A DNA stretch of 64,000 bases. Source: Desulfuromusa kysingii. GTDB lineage: Bacteria; Desulfobacterota; Desulfuromonadia; Desulfuromonadales; Geopsychrobacteraceae. The translations under genes and the position numbers were made by a program. Of this stretch, positions 17,251 through 26,845 are shown piece after piece (within the stretch, counting starts at the first letter, position 1; the number at the start of each line of letters is the position of its first letter). Location: positions 1-64,000 of the forward strand of contig NZ_FNQN01000012.1 in assembly GCF_900107645.1 (NCBI RefSeq), in the 5' to 3' direction. The notes under the pieces were generated by a model that was not told where the DNA came from, searched no databases, and saw only the letters and a list, made by a program, of their open reading frames with translations.

Positions 17251-19497
17251 TTATACCGGCATCAGTCCGGCAAACTTCAGCAACAATTTTTTTGATCCGA
17301 CCGAATTAAAATAAACCGACACCTTCTGTTTATCCCCACTCCCCTCGATACGGCGCACCGTTCCGATGCCAAACTTAACATGGCGAACCCGAGCCCCCAA
17401 TTGCAAGCCGTCAGATTCTGGAGCTGCGGCTTCCCTCCGTGGAGCCCTAGGTTGCGGGGCGACAGGTTTTTCTGCAACATCTGCCCCCATTTCACTTCCA
17501 GCAACAAGGTCTGCCAAAGAGGCGAGATTATGTTCACCCGCTGACGCTTGTAACGGCGCAGGCTCGGCGACAAAATCAGTGACCAGTTGCGGCGGGATTT
17601 CAGCGAGAAAGCGACTGGGAGGATTAAACTGATAGGTCCCATAAACCCGCCGTCGCCGCGCATAGGAGAGATAAAGTTTCTCCATCGCCCGGGTCATGCC
17701 AACATAGCAGAGGCGCCGCTCTTCTGCCAGTTCCTCCCCCATCTCACCAGTCCGGGAATGGGGAAACAATCCCTCTTCCATCCCGGTCATAAACACCACC
17801 GGGAACTCGAGACCTTTGGCCGAATGGAGGGTCATCAAGGTCACCCGCTGTTGTGTCCCATCATATTTATCGAGATCGGTTATCAGGGCAATCTGCTCAA
17901 GATAATCCTGAATAGAACCGCCTGTCGAGGCGTGTTCTTCCATCCCCGCTAATAATTGTTCCAGGTTTTCTAGCCGGCCTCTCGCTTCCTGACGGCCATC
18001 GTTGGTCAACGCCTGTTCCGCCTCCTCCCGTAAAATAGGGCCATAGCCACTGGCGTCGATAAGTTCTGCCATCAATTGTGGATAAGGGAGTCGTTCCAAG
18101 CGCGCGGTAAAATCATCGATCAGGGTTAAAAAATCTGCGACCCTTTTGGCCGCGGCCCCTTTTAAAGCGTTACGCTGCAAAGCCATGCGGCAGGCAGATA
18201 GAAACCCGCCACTCTCCACTTCAAATGCTGCAATCCGCTCAACCGTGGTATTACCAATCCCTCGTGCCGGGACATTTATAATCCTCCGGGCGGCAAGTGA
18301 GTCGTTAGGATTGATCAAAATTCGAATATAGGAGAGAGCATCCTTCACTTCTTGTCGCGAATAAAATTTAACCCCACCAAACATAACATAGGGGACCCGA
18401 CTGCCGCGCAGGGCCTCTTCCAGTGCTCGCGACTGAGCGTTGGTTCGATAAAACACGGCGATATCCCGCAGAGGAACCCCTGTATCCTGCAAGCGGACGA
18501 TTTCTCCTGCAACAAAGCGGGCTTCATCAAGATCATCAGGGGATGCTTCAATGTGGATCAAATCGCCGGAGGGATTATCCGTCCAGAGTTCTTTTTCCCG
18601 TCGGTCACTGTTATGACCGACAACCCCTCCTGCCGCCTGGAGGATGGTTTGGGTGGAGCGATAGTTCTGCTCTAAGCGGATAATTCTTGCTCCGGAAAAA
18701 TCACGATCAAAATCGAGGATATTGCCGATTTCAGCACCCCGCCACCGATAGATCGACTGATCATCGTCACCGACGACACAAAGATTTGTGTTCGGCCCCA
18801 GCAGCAATTGCATCAAGCGATACTGTACCCGGTTGGTATCCTGAAATTCATCAATCAAAAGATGCGAAAAACGTCTTTGCCAGCGCTCACGGACAGCTTG
18901 ATCTTCTTCAAAGAGTTGCACGGTTAGCAACAGCAGGTCACCGAAATCAAGGGCATTTGCAGCCTTCAATTGCTGCTGATATTGCCCGTACAGTTCAGCC
19001 AAAAGGCGCTCATCAGCACGGATATCATCCAGGCTGTCAGGGAGTAAACCTTGATTCTTGGCCCGATCAATAAAAGAGGCTGCGGCCCGGGGTTTTAATA
19101 CTTTTTCGGAAATATTCCGGCTCTTGAGCAGATCACGCAACAGGCGCAACTGATCCTGATCATCGTAGATAGAAAAATCTCGACCATAGCCGAGATGATG
19201 AATCTCCTGACGCAAGATCCGCGCACAGCTGGAATGGAACGTTGATATCCAGGGGAGTTCACCTTCTCCCAGTAATGTTTCGAGACGTTCGCGCATTTCC
19301 GTTGCGGCCTTGTTGGTAAAAGTCACAGCCATAATCTGCCAGGCCGGTACGCCACGCTCACAAATCAGATAGGCAACCCGATGGGTCAGCGCACGCGTTT
19401 TTCCTGAACCCGCTCCGGCGAGTAATAACAACGGACCATCCTCGTGCAGGACTGCCTGCCGCTGCGGCTCGTTTAAGTCACGCAGCAAGTCAGGCAT
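17251..19497 (-). CDS. pcrA: ATP-dependent 3'-5' DNA helicase PcrA/UvrD
   Basis: A superfamily 1A helicase for repair and replication restart. The 748 residues carry all motifs: Q motif LNEPQRQAV, Walker A LAGAGSGKTRALTHR, VTFTNKAATEMRERL, DEFQDTNRVQ, VGDDDQSIYRWRGA, VFYRTNAQSRALE, TLHSAKGLEFPVVFM and LCYVGMTRA. The C-terminal VRHVKFGIGTVRRIEG module is the Tudor-like RNA-polymerase-binding domain, which favours the PcrA/UvrD branch over Rep. It overlaps the ClC gene stop by 8 bases, so the two are probably cotranscribed. Confidence 0.95.
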   Translation of the reverse strand: MPDLLRDLNEPQRQAVLHEDGPLLLLAGAGSGKTRALTHRVAYLICERGVPAWQIMAVTFTNKAATEMRERLETLLGEGELPWISTFHSSCARILRQEIHHLGYGRDFSIYDDQDQLRLLRDLLKSRNISEKVLKPRAAASFIDRAKNQGLLPDSLDDIRADERLLAELYGQYQQQLKAANALDFGDLLLLTVQLFEEDQAVRERWQRRFSHLLIDEFQDTNRVQYRLMQLLLGPNTNLCVVGDDDQSIYRWRGAEIGNILDFDRDFSGARIIRLEQNYRSTQTILQAAGGVVGHNSDRREKELWTDNPSGDLIHIEASPDDLDEARFVAGEIVRLQDTGVPLRDIAVFYRTNAQSRALEEALRGSRVPYVMFGGVKFYSRQEVKDALSYIRILINPNDSLAARRIINVPARGIGNTTVERIAAFEVESGGFLSACRMALQRNALKGAAAKRVADFLTLIDDFTARLERLPYPQLMAELIDASGYGPILREEAEQALTNDGRQEARGRLENLEQLLAGMEEHASTGGSIQDYLEQIALITDLDKYDGTQQRVTLMTLHSAKGLEFPVVFMTGMEEGLFPHSRTGEMGEELAEERRLCYVGMTRAMEKLYLSYARRRRVYGTYQFNPPSRFLAEIPPQLVTDFVAEPAPLQASAGEHNLASLADLVAGSEMGADVAEKPVAPQPRAPRREAAAPESDGLQLGARVRHVKFGIGTVRRIEGSGDKQKVSVYFNSVGSKKLLLKFAGLMPV

Positions 19498-21301
19498 CTT
19501 CGGCCCCCAGGGATCGACTCATCAAAGCGCGATTGTAGGCTGACACCATATCGCGACGGGAAATAATTCCATACAGCTTCCGGTGAGTTTCACGATCAAC
19601 GACTGGGAGCTGTTCAATGTTCCTGTAGCCAATTTTGCGCATTGCCGTATCCAGATCTTCTTCCGCGTGAACAGTAATAACTTCATTGGTTGCCAGCTCT
19701 TTAATGACAACCAAATCCATCAACTCCCTCTCAAACACCACCCCCATAAAATCCTGCACAGAAATGATTCCTGTTAACTCCCCTAATTCATCAACCAAAG
19801 GAAAGTTCGTCTGGTGGGTCTTTTCAATAAATTTGGCAAAGCTGCCTAAAGTCATACTTTCAGGAACAGTTTCAACCCGGTGAGACATCACCTCGCCAAC
19901 GGAAAGACTCTTCATGATGTTACGCTCTTTCCCCGCTTCGAGATCAATACCAAGGCGGGTAAGTTCGACCGTTTCCAAACTGTCTTTTTTCAAATGTCGC
20001 GCAAAGGAGGTGCCAATGACGCAAGCTAGCATGATTGGCACGATAACCTGGTAGCTATCGGTAATTTCAAATAACAGGAATATAGCCGTCATCGGTGCAT
20101 GGGTTGCCGCCGCCAGGAAAGCACCCATTCCCACCAGAGCATAAGATCCGGATGACAAACCGGCATCCGGAAAAATCAGTTCCAGAATTTCTCCGTATGC
20201 GCCACCAGCTGCCGCCCCAAGGAATAAACAGGGAGCAAACAAGCCTCCGGGAAAGCCCGAACCGAGGGTGATTGAGGTTGCAGTCATTTTGGCAATAACC
20301 AATAAGGCCAGCAAGTACCAAGTATAATGTCCAAACAACACCGCGCCGACAAAATCATAACCGTTACCAAAAACCTGCGGCAAGCCGATACCAATAATAC
20401 CAACCGCTAAGCCACCAAAGATCGGCTTGCTCAACCGGGGGAGCTTTATAGCGTCAACAATATCCTTGATCTTGTAGTGAAGATGGATAAACCCAGCGGC
20501 TAGGGCCCCGATCAATATCCCAAGGAGAACATACAGGCCGATTTCCCAGAAACTTCCCAGCACATAAGGTGGAGTGACAACTTCTGAGACATTCCCCAAC
20601 AAGGCTCTGGAGACAACCGTTGCCATCCCACTGGCAATGACTATTGAGGTAAAACTGGCGACCTCAAAGGAAGAGAGGAGCACAATTTCTGTCGCAAAAA
20701 AAACCCCGGCAAGCGGAGCATTAAAAGTCGCAGCAACACCGGCTGCAGCGCCACAGGCAACCAAGACTTTAATCCGGTTGCCACTCATCTTGAACATTTT
20801 TCCAAACTGACTGCCGATAGTGCCACCAATCACGGCAATCGGCCCTTCCTGCCCCGCACTACCACCAGCCCCCAGAGTGATTGCAGAGCCTAACCCTTTC
20901 GTAAAAAGAGGTCGCAGCGGCAACTTTGCTCCCTTGAGATTGACTTTCACCAGAAATCCGGCAAACCCCCCTTTGAGATCCTTAGAGAAAAGAATCCACA
21001 ACGGGATAATCAGTAACCCGCCAATTGCCGGCAGAAACATCACCAGAATCCGCTGCACAGACCAATGTTCAAGAGAAATATCAAAAAACTCTAGACTCTG
21101 TTCAACAACAAGCCAATGGATAAGCTCAATCGTTTTACGGAACAAATAGTTTCCCAGCCCCCCGAGCAGACCAACAATAACCGCTAGAATAATAAGAAAA
21201 GTATTATCACTAATCTTGAAATGCCGGAGCAGTTGTTGCGTCCACTTTCGTACGTGACGCGTTTGTGCATAAAAGATATTTGAGGACTGAGAAGTATTCA
21301 T
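19490..21301 (-). CDS. ClC-family chloride channel or H+/Cl- antiporter with CBS pair
   Basis: The 603-residue integral membrane protein has the ClC core (about residues 30-445) with the selectivity motifs GAGGSAGQEGPIAVIGG and GSGFPGGLFAPCLFLG. The gating glutamate (QEGP) is present, and a glutamate at FFATEIV corresponds to the internal proton glutamate of antiporters, so exchange is possible. Two CBS domains follow (SVGEVMSHRVETVP; VITVHAEEDLDTAMRKIG), likely nucleotide-sensing. No fluoride riboswitch is seen upstream, and the GxFxP tract is of the chloride type. It is followed by an overlapping pcrA. Confidence 0.92.
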   Translation of the reverse strand: MNTSQSSNIFYAQTRHVRKWTQQLLRHFKISDNTFLIILAVIVGLLGGLGNYLFRKTIELIHWLVVEQSLEFFDISLEHWSVQRILVMFLPAIGGLLIIPLWILFSKDLKGGFAGFLVKVNLKGAKLPLRPLFTKGLGSAITLGAGGSAGQEGPIAVIGGTIGSQFGKMFKMSGNRIKVLVACGAAAGVAATFNAPLAGVFFATEIVLLSSFEVASFTSIVIASGMATVVSRALLGNVSEVVTPPYVLGSFWEIGLYVLLGILIGALAAGFIHLHYKIKDIVDAIKLPRLSKPIFGGLAVGIIGIGLPQVFGNGYDFVGAVLFGHYTWYLLALLVIAKMTATSITLGSGFPGGLFAPCLFLGAAAGGAYGEILELIFPDAGLSSGSYALVGMGAFLAAATHAPMTAIFLLFEITDSYQVIVPIMLACVIGTSFARHLKKDSLETVELTRLGIDLEAGKERNIMKSLSVGEVMSHRVETVPESMTLGSFAKFIEKTHQTNFPLVDELGELTGIISVQDFMGVVFERELMDLVVIKELATNEVITVHAEEDLDTAMRKIGYRNIEQLPVVDRETHRKLYGIISRRDMVSAYNRALMSRSLGAEDA

Positions 21302-21670
21302 TTTAATAACATTTCTTGATCGAAAGACAAATCACACGATGATCGGAAACAAAGCGCTTTAACTCTATTTTTTATAATTAGCAAGCCAATCAATAATTTT
21401 AACGATAAGGATCTCAAGACGTCAAGGATAGATTCTTTTTTGCTGACAATTACTCGAAAGGTGCCAATAGCTACAACTTCGTTTTTGTCGCTCGACAGGG
21501 AGGAGGTAGGAACATTGTGAACGATTGGACAATTGGCAGGCAGAGCCATGATATGGATTTTTTGTTCGGACAGGCAACCCTCAGCAACACCTGATATTGA
21601 GATTAAAAAATGGTGTTTTTTTGAAGCGATACCGACAGAACATCGGTGAAGGCGATGATGAAGTGACCCA
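21302..21670. other. Gene-free spacer between tauE-like and ClC genes
   Basis: 369 bases with an open frame on the minus strand of no recognisable content and no ribosome site. It should contain the ClC/pcrA promoter. I see no clear terminator, riboswitch or repeat. Confidence 0.4.
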
Positions 21671-22378
21671 TCAGAAAAGATATTTAACCGATAGCAGTAA
21701 CAGCAGAGTGCCGATGCCATAAGAGAAAATCTGTTCATTGACATGTTTTTTTAACACGGACCGGCCAACCCGCGTGCCGATAATGGCGCAACAGTAAGCC
21801 GGCGCCAAAGTGACAATATATTTTGCATCGACCAGACCTGATCCGGTAAAAAACAGCGCCTTGAATATGTTTATCGAAAAATGGATCGCTGCCACGGTTG
21901 CCACAGTTTGCACCCGGTCCAGCCCAGAAACGCGGCAAATACGGATAAAAAAGACTCCACCGCCATGAACCAGAGCCGAAAACAGCCCCCCCAGAATTGG
22001 ATAACCACAATGGACTCGATGGATTGTTGTCTCTTTTTGATTGAGCAGGGCTTTTATGCCGAAGAAAATCAACATCACAGCGTAGATTTTTTCTAACAGG
22101 AAAGCATCAATGACACTGATCAGATAAAACCCGGAAAACAGGCCGATCAGGGATAAACCAAAACTGAAGCGGTGAATTTTCCAATCAATGTCCTTGAAAT
22201 ACCAGATCAGCTTCGATCCTGAGGTCACCAGAAAGATTAACGCACCAATACCAAGAGCGTCTTTTAGCGGCATGATAAAAGTGAGCAGAGGAGTCAGGAC
22301 CAACCCAGCGCCAAAACCGAACACGGAGGTGACTAAAGCACTGACAAACGCAAGAATGCTAATAATTAAAAGTTCCAT
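21671..22378 (-). CDS. TauE/SafE-family sulfite/organic anion exporter-like permease
   Basis: The 235-residue hydrophobic protein has about eight membrane spans in two halves, each starting with the TauE signature: AFVSALVTSVFGFGAGLVLTP and the GGLFSALVHGGGVFFI counterpart. The family moves anions such as sulfite, sulfoacetate or carboxylates outward. It is slightly shorter than the usual 250 residues. It is the last gene of the tctC-tctB-tctA-abrB-rraA-tauE run, 15 bases after rraA, so its substrate may be linked to that pathway (inference). Confidence 0.8.
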   Translation of the reverse strand: MELLIISILAFVSALVTSVFGFGAGLVLTPLLTFIMPLKDALGIGALIFLVTSGSKLIWYFKDIDWKIHRFSFGLSLIGLFSGFYLISVIDAFLLEKIYAVMLIFFGIKALLNQKETTIHRVHCGYPILGGLFSALVHGGGVFFIRICRVSGLDRVQTVATVAAIHFSINIFKALFFTGSGLVDAKYIVTLAPAYCCAIIGTRVGRSVLKKHVNEQIFSYGIGTLLLLLSVKYLF

Positions 22379-22393
22379 GATGAGTAACGCTTT

Positions 22394-22888
22394 TTAGCCT
22401 TTGCTCTCTGCTGCCGCTTCTGCCAGCACCACAGCACCATCTTCATCGGCATAAAGCCACTCACCAGGGTTAAAAGTCACTCCGGCAAACTGAACAGATT
22501 CCCCCGATTCGCCGACACCTTTTTTAACACTTTTACGGGGTGTGGTTGCCAGCGCCAAAACGCCAATCGGCATGTGCCCAATATCGACCGAGTCGCGGAC
22601 ACAGCCAAACATGAGGACCCCGGCCCAACCGTTATCGACAGCTTTCTGCGCTAAGCGATCACCCAACATAGCACAACGCCTCGAACCACCAGCATCAACG
22701 ACAAGAACTCGACCCTTGCCGGGTTGATCAACCATCACCCCAACCAGAGTATTATCTTCAAAACATTTCAGGGTTGCGATCGGTCCGAAAAAACTTTTAT
22801 GCCCACCATAATGCTGAAAGAGAGGTTCACAGACTTGCAGTTTCTCAGCATAAACATCATATAAATCCGCAGTTTTAAACGTCTGCAT
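22394..22888 (-). CDS. rraA: RraA-family protein
   Basis: The 164-residue protein aligns along its length with E. coli RraA: TADLYDVYAEKLQVCEPLF, VLVVDAGGSRRCAMLGDRLAQ, GVRD-like GCVRDSVDI and GVTFNPGEWLYADEDGAVV. RraA inhibits RNase E, but the wider family includes metal-dependent HMG/CHA aldolases and oxaloacetate decarboxylases with the GxxxRD motif. Setting among carboxylate transporter genes makes an aldolase or decarboxylase role on the imported acid worth considering, whereas sequence favours the RraA branch. ATG 22886-22888 follows AGGGA; the longer frame overlaps the upstream gene. Confidence 0.85.
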   Translation of the reverse strand: MQTFKTADLYDVYAEKLQVCEPLFQHYGGHKSFFGPIATLKCFEDNTLVGVMVDQPGKGRVLVVDAGGSRRCAMLGDRLAQKAVDNGWAGVLMFGCVRDSVDIGHMPIGVLALATTPRKSVKKGVGESGESVQFAGVTFNPGEWLYADEDGAVVLAEAAAESKG

Positions 22889-22898
22889 AATAAATTCC

Positions 22899-23402
22899 CT
22901 ATAGTTTGTTGGCAAAAGAAAGAAACCACCGCCCCAACTGTGGCACGACGATAAACAGGGTGAATATTCTCACCAAGTGAAAGAGGGCGACAATGGGGGT
23001 TTGATACCCCTCACTCTGCGCCAGAACACTCATGCCGCTCATCCCACCAGGAGAAAAACCAAACAGTGCCGTAGCAAAATCGACCAACCCCAATCGATGG
23101 ACAAAGTACGCCATTGTCACCGAAACGGTCAATAATATCAAAGTACTAAGAACGGCTAGAGGCAGGGCTTTTCCCATAATGCTCAAGTAGGAACGATCAA
23201 ACGTCATACCAAGTGAAGTCCCCAAGATGATCTGAATGATCATGCCGGTCGTCGGTGAAAGCTTGATAGCGTGGGAGAAGCACAACGCGGTAAAACCGGA
23301 AGCCAGCATGGAACCGACGATCGCTCCACCCGGCAAGCCGCTACGCTGTGCCAACCAACCACCTACCCCCCCAGCAACAATCAATATCAGGTATTTTTCC
23401 AT
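22899..23402 (-). CDS. AbrB-family membrane protein (half-length)
   Basis: The 167 residues form about five membrane helices of one 'membrane protein AbrB duplication' unit: VGGWLAQRSGLPGGAIVGSM at the start, IIQIILGTSLGMTFD in the middle and ATALFGFSPGGMSGMSVLAQ at the end. E. coli AbrB and most relatives have two such units (about 350 residues); only one is here, so it probably works as a dimer. Function is unknown, with transport suspected. It is often found next to TTT transporters. ATG follows AGGATTATCT. Confidence 0.78.
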   Translation of the reverse strand: MEKYLILIVAGGVGGWLAQRSGLPGGAIVGSMLASGFTALCFSHAIKLSPTTGMIIQIILGTSLGMTFDRSYLSIMGKALPLAVLSTLILLTVSVTMAYFVHRLGLVDFATALFGFSPGGMSGMSVLAQSEGYQTPIVALFHLVRIFTLFIVVPQLGRWFLSFANKL

Positions 23403-23517
23403 AGATAATCCTATCTTTGCCGTTTACAACCTGTTGACCTCGTTGCAGTTGGCCTCCAACATGGAAATAGCCCCCACACGAAAATGGGGGCCAGAATCTT
23501 CTGCTCCATGACCAGCA

Positions 23518-23568
23518 TGCGGCAATCTCTCTTGCATGCATCTTCAAGCGGCAACAGAGATTGCCGCA
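23518..23568. repeat. Long perfect inverted repeat between tctA and abrB-like genes
   Basis: TGCGGCAATCTCT (23518-23530) and AGAGATTGCCGCA (23556-23568) form a perfect 13-base stem with a 25-base loop. A second hairpin with stem GCCCCCA/TGGGGGC-like arms is at 23469-23491 and GGTGG/CCACC at about 23596-23614. The 222-base gap inside an otherwise tight operon is thus highly structured and may stabilise or separate the upstream tctCBA message. Confidence 0.6.
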
Positions 23569-23624
23569 GCGTTATCAGTTCCAGGCAATCAGAGGTGGAT
23601 ACGCTGCCACCTGAACAATCGGCG

Positions 23625-25133
23625 TTATGATTTACGATGACTCCAACGTGCTTTGACAAATTTCATTATCGGCTGATAACCGATAGATAAAAGTAACAAA
23701 ACAACGATGAATAAAGTCACCGGACGCGAGAAAACATAAGAAATTTGTCCGCCGCTGATCTGATAGCTGTGTAACAATTCACTCTCTGCCATCTTACCGA
23801 GCAGAATGCCGATAACCAGACCCGGAACGGAATAGTTATACTTCTTCATCACATAACCGAGGCAAGCGAACACCAGCACCGTGTAGGGGCCAGCCATACT
23901 ACCGGTCAAACCATAAGAACCAAAAATCGCCAGCGCCATAACCGAGGGGACCAACATCCGCACTGGAACTTTAACCACCGAAGCCAGAAGCGGAATGGTC
24001 AGCAAACCGATGATGGCCAGCAAAAACACCTGGGCAAAATTGGCAAAGATGATCGCGTAGACAACATCCGTCTGCTCACGGATAAAAGTTGGTCCACCGG
24101 TGATATTATTCATTGCAAACACCGCCAGCATAACCGCTGTTGCACCACCCCCGGGAATCCCGAGAGCCAACAGAGTTGCCATCGATCCTGCTTCGGAACT
24201 GCTGTTAGCTGACTCTGAAGCCATAACCCCTTTCGGGTTGCCGTGGCCGAAAGAGTCCGGGTCCTTATCGCGCCGCTTGGTTTCCATGTAGGAAAGCAAG
24301 TTGGCAACGGATGAACCGACTCCGGGTACCGCACCAATCATAATACCCAGCATTGAACCACGGGAGTTCACAATCGGAAACCTGAGCGACTCTTTGAAGC
24401 CCTGGAATATTTTCGGTCGACTGACATTACGCTGCTCTTCATCTTCAACGATAAACTTGGCATTCAGCAGGTTGAAAAGTTCCGACGCTGCAAACATCCC
24501 CATCATCGCGGGGACAGCAGGTATACCGTCAAGCAGCAGCTCAATTTCCAAAGTGCCCCGAGCAGTCCCTAATTCATTATATCCAACTGTCCCGAGAAGC
24601 AGACCAAAGACACCACTGATGATCCCTTTTGACATGTGGTCACCGCGCAAACTGGCAATCAAGGTCAAACCCCATACTGTCACCGCGAACATCTCTGAAG
24701 GTCCCAGCTTAAGAACCAAAATTGAGATAGGTTGAATCAATGCGAAGAGGACGATATAACCCAGTCCACAACCAAAGGTCGAAGATCCCAGCGCCAGACC
24801 AAGTGCTTCGTTATGCCTCCCCTGCCTCGCCATAGGATAACCGTCAAAAGCCGTCGCCAAAGCGGAGCTGGTTCCGGGTATATTCATCAAAATGGCGGTC
24901 ACACCACCACCAAAAGACCCTCCGGTAAAAATAGCGGTGAGAAACAGCATCGACATAACAAAATTCATATGCAGGGTCAAAGGCAGGAAAATCGCCATCG
25001 CCATCGAAATCTGCAGACCGGGGATACTGCCGAAAACCAGCCCGATCAAGATCCCGGGGATAACCACCAACCACGGGGTCACAGAAGTAAACAGCAATTC
25101 AAGAGCTTGTTGAACTGCGATAAAATCAATCAT
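23625..25133 (-). CDS. tctA: TTT transporter large permease TctA
   Basis: The 502-residue protein with about 11-12 helices is the large membrane subunit of a tripartite tricarboxylate transporter. Family motifs: GSIPGLQISMAMAIFLPLT, GGSFGGGVTAILMNIPGTSSA, AVPGVGSSVANLLSY and ALGIPGGGATAVML. The system is a secondary, ion-driven importer using a periplasmic binding protein. Its ATG overlaps the tctB stop. The substrate cannot be assigned: TTT systems take citrate, other carboxylates or aromatic acids. Confidence 0.92.
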   Translation of the reverse strand: MIDFIAVQQALELLFTSVTPWLVVIPGILIGLVFGSIPGLQISMAMAIFLPLTLHMNFVMSMLFLTAIFTGGSFGGGVTAILMNIPGTSSALATAFDGYPMARQGRHNEALGLALGSSTFGCGLGYIVLFALIQPISILVLKLGPSEMFAVTVWGLTLIASLRGDHMSKGIISGVFGLLLGTVGYNELGTARGTLEIELLLDGIPAVPAMMGMFAASELFNLLNAKFIVEDEEQRNVSRPKIFQGFKESLRFPIVNSRGSMLGIMIGAVPGVGSSVANLLSYMETKRRDKDPDSFGHGNPKGVMASESANSSSEAGSMATLLALGIPGGGATAVMLAVFAMNNITGGPTFIREQTDVVYAIIFANFAQVFLLAIIGLLTIPLLASVVKVPVRMLVPSVMALAIFGSYGLTGSMAGPYTVLVFACLGYVMKKYNYSVPGLVIGILLGKMAESELLHSYQISGGQISYVFSRPVTLFIVVLLLLSIGYQPIMKFVKARWSHRKS

Positions 25134-25615
25134 ATAAGCCTCTCTATCATCTCTCGACCAAGCAACATTGGCATCGGATAAGGGATCATGTATTCAAAAA
25201 ACAGTGAGACCAGAAATGCAAAACCAAAAGAGAATCCGCCCAGCCAGACAAGCCGACGTTCGCCCTGCAGAAACATCAGCGCCGCCATAAACAGAAAGGT
25301 TGCAACATCAAAACCAATCCAATCCATGCTGAGAACATAACCAGCTAACAAAGCCATAGCGGCCAGAACCGAAACTTTTTTTTCCGGTTTCGGCTGCTCT
25401 TCTTCAGAGACAACCTCTTTTTGCTTACGAAAATTAAAACAGGTCCGCAACACCACCCATAGACAGAGCAGAATCACGACAGAAGCTGACGGTAAGATCA
25501 AAAGTAGGTTTTCTGTACTTGCAGAGGCCTTGTATGAATCAAACAAATACCAGCACGTCAGAATCAGGAAAAAACTGACCAAACTGAGTTCAGAATATAG
25601 GCTGCGATTTTTCAT
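25130..25615 (-). CDS. tctB: TTT transporter small permease TctB
   Basis: The 161-residue, four-helix membrane protein sits between tctC and tctA, the canonical position. Its length, the spans at about 10-27, 38-56, 85-108 and 118-147, and the conserved FLFMAALMFLQGERR loop fit TctB. A charged stretch (EEEQPKPEKK) separates the helix pairs. The sequence itself is weakly conserved in this family, so context carries most of the call. Confidence 0.85.
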   Translation of the reverse strand: MKNRSLYSELSLVSFFLILTCWYLFDSYKASASTENLLLILPSASVVILLCLWVVLRTCFNFRKQKEVVSEEEQPKPEKKVSVLAAMALLAGYVLSMDWIGFDVATFLFMAALMFLQGERRLVWLGGFSFGFAFLVSLFFEYMIPYPMPMLLGREMIERLI

Positions 25616-25683
25616 CGTTTTACCCCATTAATTAATGGTCAGGGGTGCACTTGCCACCCCTGACCGAAATTTCAACTTTCAAC

Positions 25684-26664
25684 TTACTGAACCATCAGGT
25701 CCTTATATTTGGAAAATGCTTCAAAATTTTGGCGCATCAGTTCTTGAGTCTTCTCTGGACCAGTCCAATCCGAACCAATCTGATTTCCTTTCAGGAATTT
25801 TTTCACGTCAGGATCATCAACGACCTCTTTGAAAGCAGCAGTCAGCTTGGCAAAACGCTCTGGGTATTTTTCTTTAACTTCAGCTTTCACAGCGTAGCCA
25901 CGAATGGAACCCGGCAACACTGGAACCGTGGTGCCAAGAGGTTTGAGGGCTTCATTGACAACTGGAGCGTCCCAATTGTCACTGGGTTCATCCAGAACAA
26001 CGGCGAGGGGCTTAAGGAATTCGCGGATACTTTCACAACCTTCAGCACTGATAGCGATGAAATCGACCTGACCGCCAGCAACAGCAGAACGTGCTTTACC
26101 ACCGCTATTGTAGGTCACCAGATTCAAACTTTCAGCGGGGATATTATTGTTTTTCAGCAACAGCTTGACCATCAAGTGACCAGCTGACCCTTGCACAACA
26201 GAAGCGCTGATTTTGCCCGGATTGTTTTTAATTTCAGTCAACAGTTCCGCTAGCGAGCTATAAGGTTTATCCTTATTGGTAGCAATCAGGTCAAAGTCGA
26301 ACCACTGAGCATTAATGAAAGCAAAGTCTTCGATCTTATACTTGGCACCACCATGAATAATGCTGTTTGACATATAGGGGGCAAAAGTCGAAGCGAAGAC
26401 CGTATAGCCGTCATCTTTCTGGCGCAGGACATAGTTTGCACCGAGCATGGTTCCAGCCCCTTTTTTATTGACCACCTTGACCGCCTGGTCAAGTTTGTCA
26501 GAGAGGAAGGAAGAGGTTGAACGGGTCATCCGGTCGGCACTACCACCGACACCAAAGCCGACAACCAAGGTCACTGGTCTCTCTGGATACTCAGCATTTG
26601 CAGCGGGAACAAACAGCAACAAGGCAACGAACCCGAGCGCTATTGTTTGAAATACGTTTTTCAT
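25684..26664 (-). CDS. tctC: TTT periplasmic binding protein TctC
   Basis: The 326-residue Bug-family receptor begins with a Sec signal peptide (hydrophobic run to PAANA), then AEYPERPVTLVVGFGVGGSADRMTR, the family's N-terminal substrate loop, and KVVNKKGAGTMLGANYV. It should bind a carboxylate in the periplasm and hand it to TctAB. Strong AAAAGGAGT ribosome site. It heads the minus-strand operon and is divergent from a second TTT set 180 bases away, so the two share one control region. Confidence 0.92.
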   Translation of the reverse strand: MKNVFQTIALGFVALLLFVPAANAEYPERPVTLVVGFGVGGSADRMTRSTSSFLSDKLDQAVKVVNKKGAGTMLGANYVLRQKDDGYTVFASTFAPYMSNSIIHGGAKYKIEDFAFINAQWFDFDLIATNKDKPYSSLAELLTEIKNNPGKISASVVQGSAGHLMVKLLLKNNNIPAESLNLVTYNSGGKARSAVAGGQVDFIAISAEGCESIREFLKPLAVVLDEPSDNWDAPVVNEALKPLGTTVPVLPGSIRGYAVKAEVKEKYPERFAKLTAAFKEVVDDPDVKKFLKGNQIGSDWTGPEKTQELMRQNFEAFSKYKDLMVQ

Positions 26665-26845
26665 CTCTGACTCCTTTTCATCTGGTTAGAATGGATCTTT
26701 TTGAGGGAATGGAATGAAATTGTTTTTTCAAATCATTGTTTTGAAAATAATCAAATGATAAGCTCCTGTAAACATTCTGGAATTATTGATTATTTCTGTA
26801 ACTAAAGTTCTTTTTGTAACTTTTGAAATCGATAAAGGCTTGAGA
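26665..26845. promoter_or_regulatory. Shared control region of two divergent TTT operons
   Basis: 181 AT-rich bases between divergent tctC genes. Repeated TTTTCAAA, ATCATT...AATGAT and GATTATT motifs occur around 26725-26800, which could serve the CitB-type regulator encoded in the plus-strand operon. No convincing -35/-10 pair or sigma-54 site was found by eye. Confidence 0.35.

Noticed and set aside
21302-21670. Fluoride riboswitch upstream of the ClC gene
   Set aside because: No GGNGATGG core or pseudoknot partner could be found, and the channel has chloride-type motifs.
21298-21744. Minus-strand open frame of 148 codons between tauE-like and ClC genes
   Set aside because: No ribosome site, no recognisable motif, and its start lies inside the tauE-like gene in another frame.
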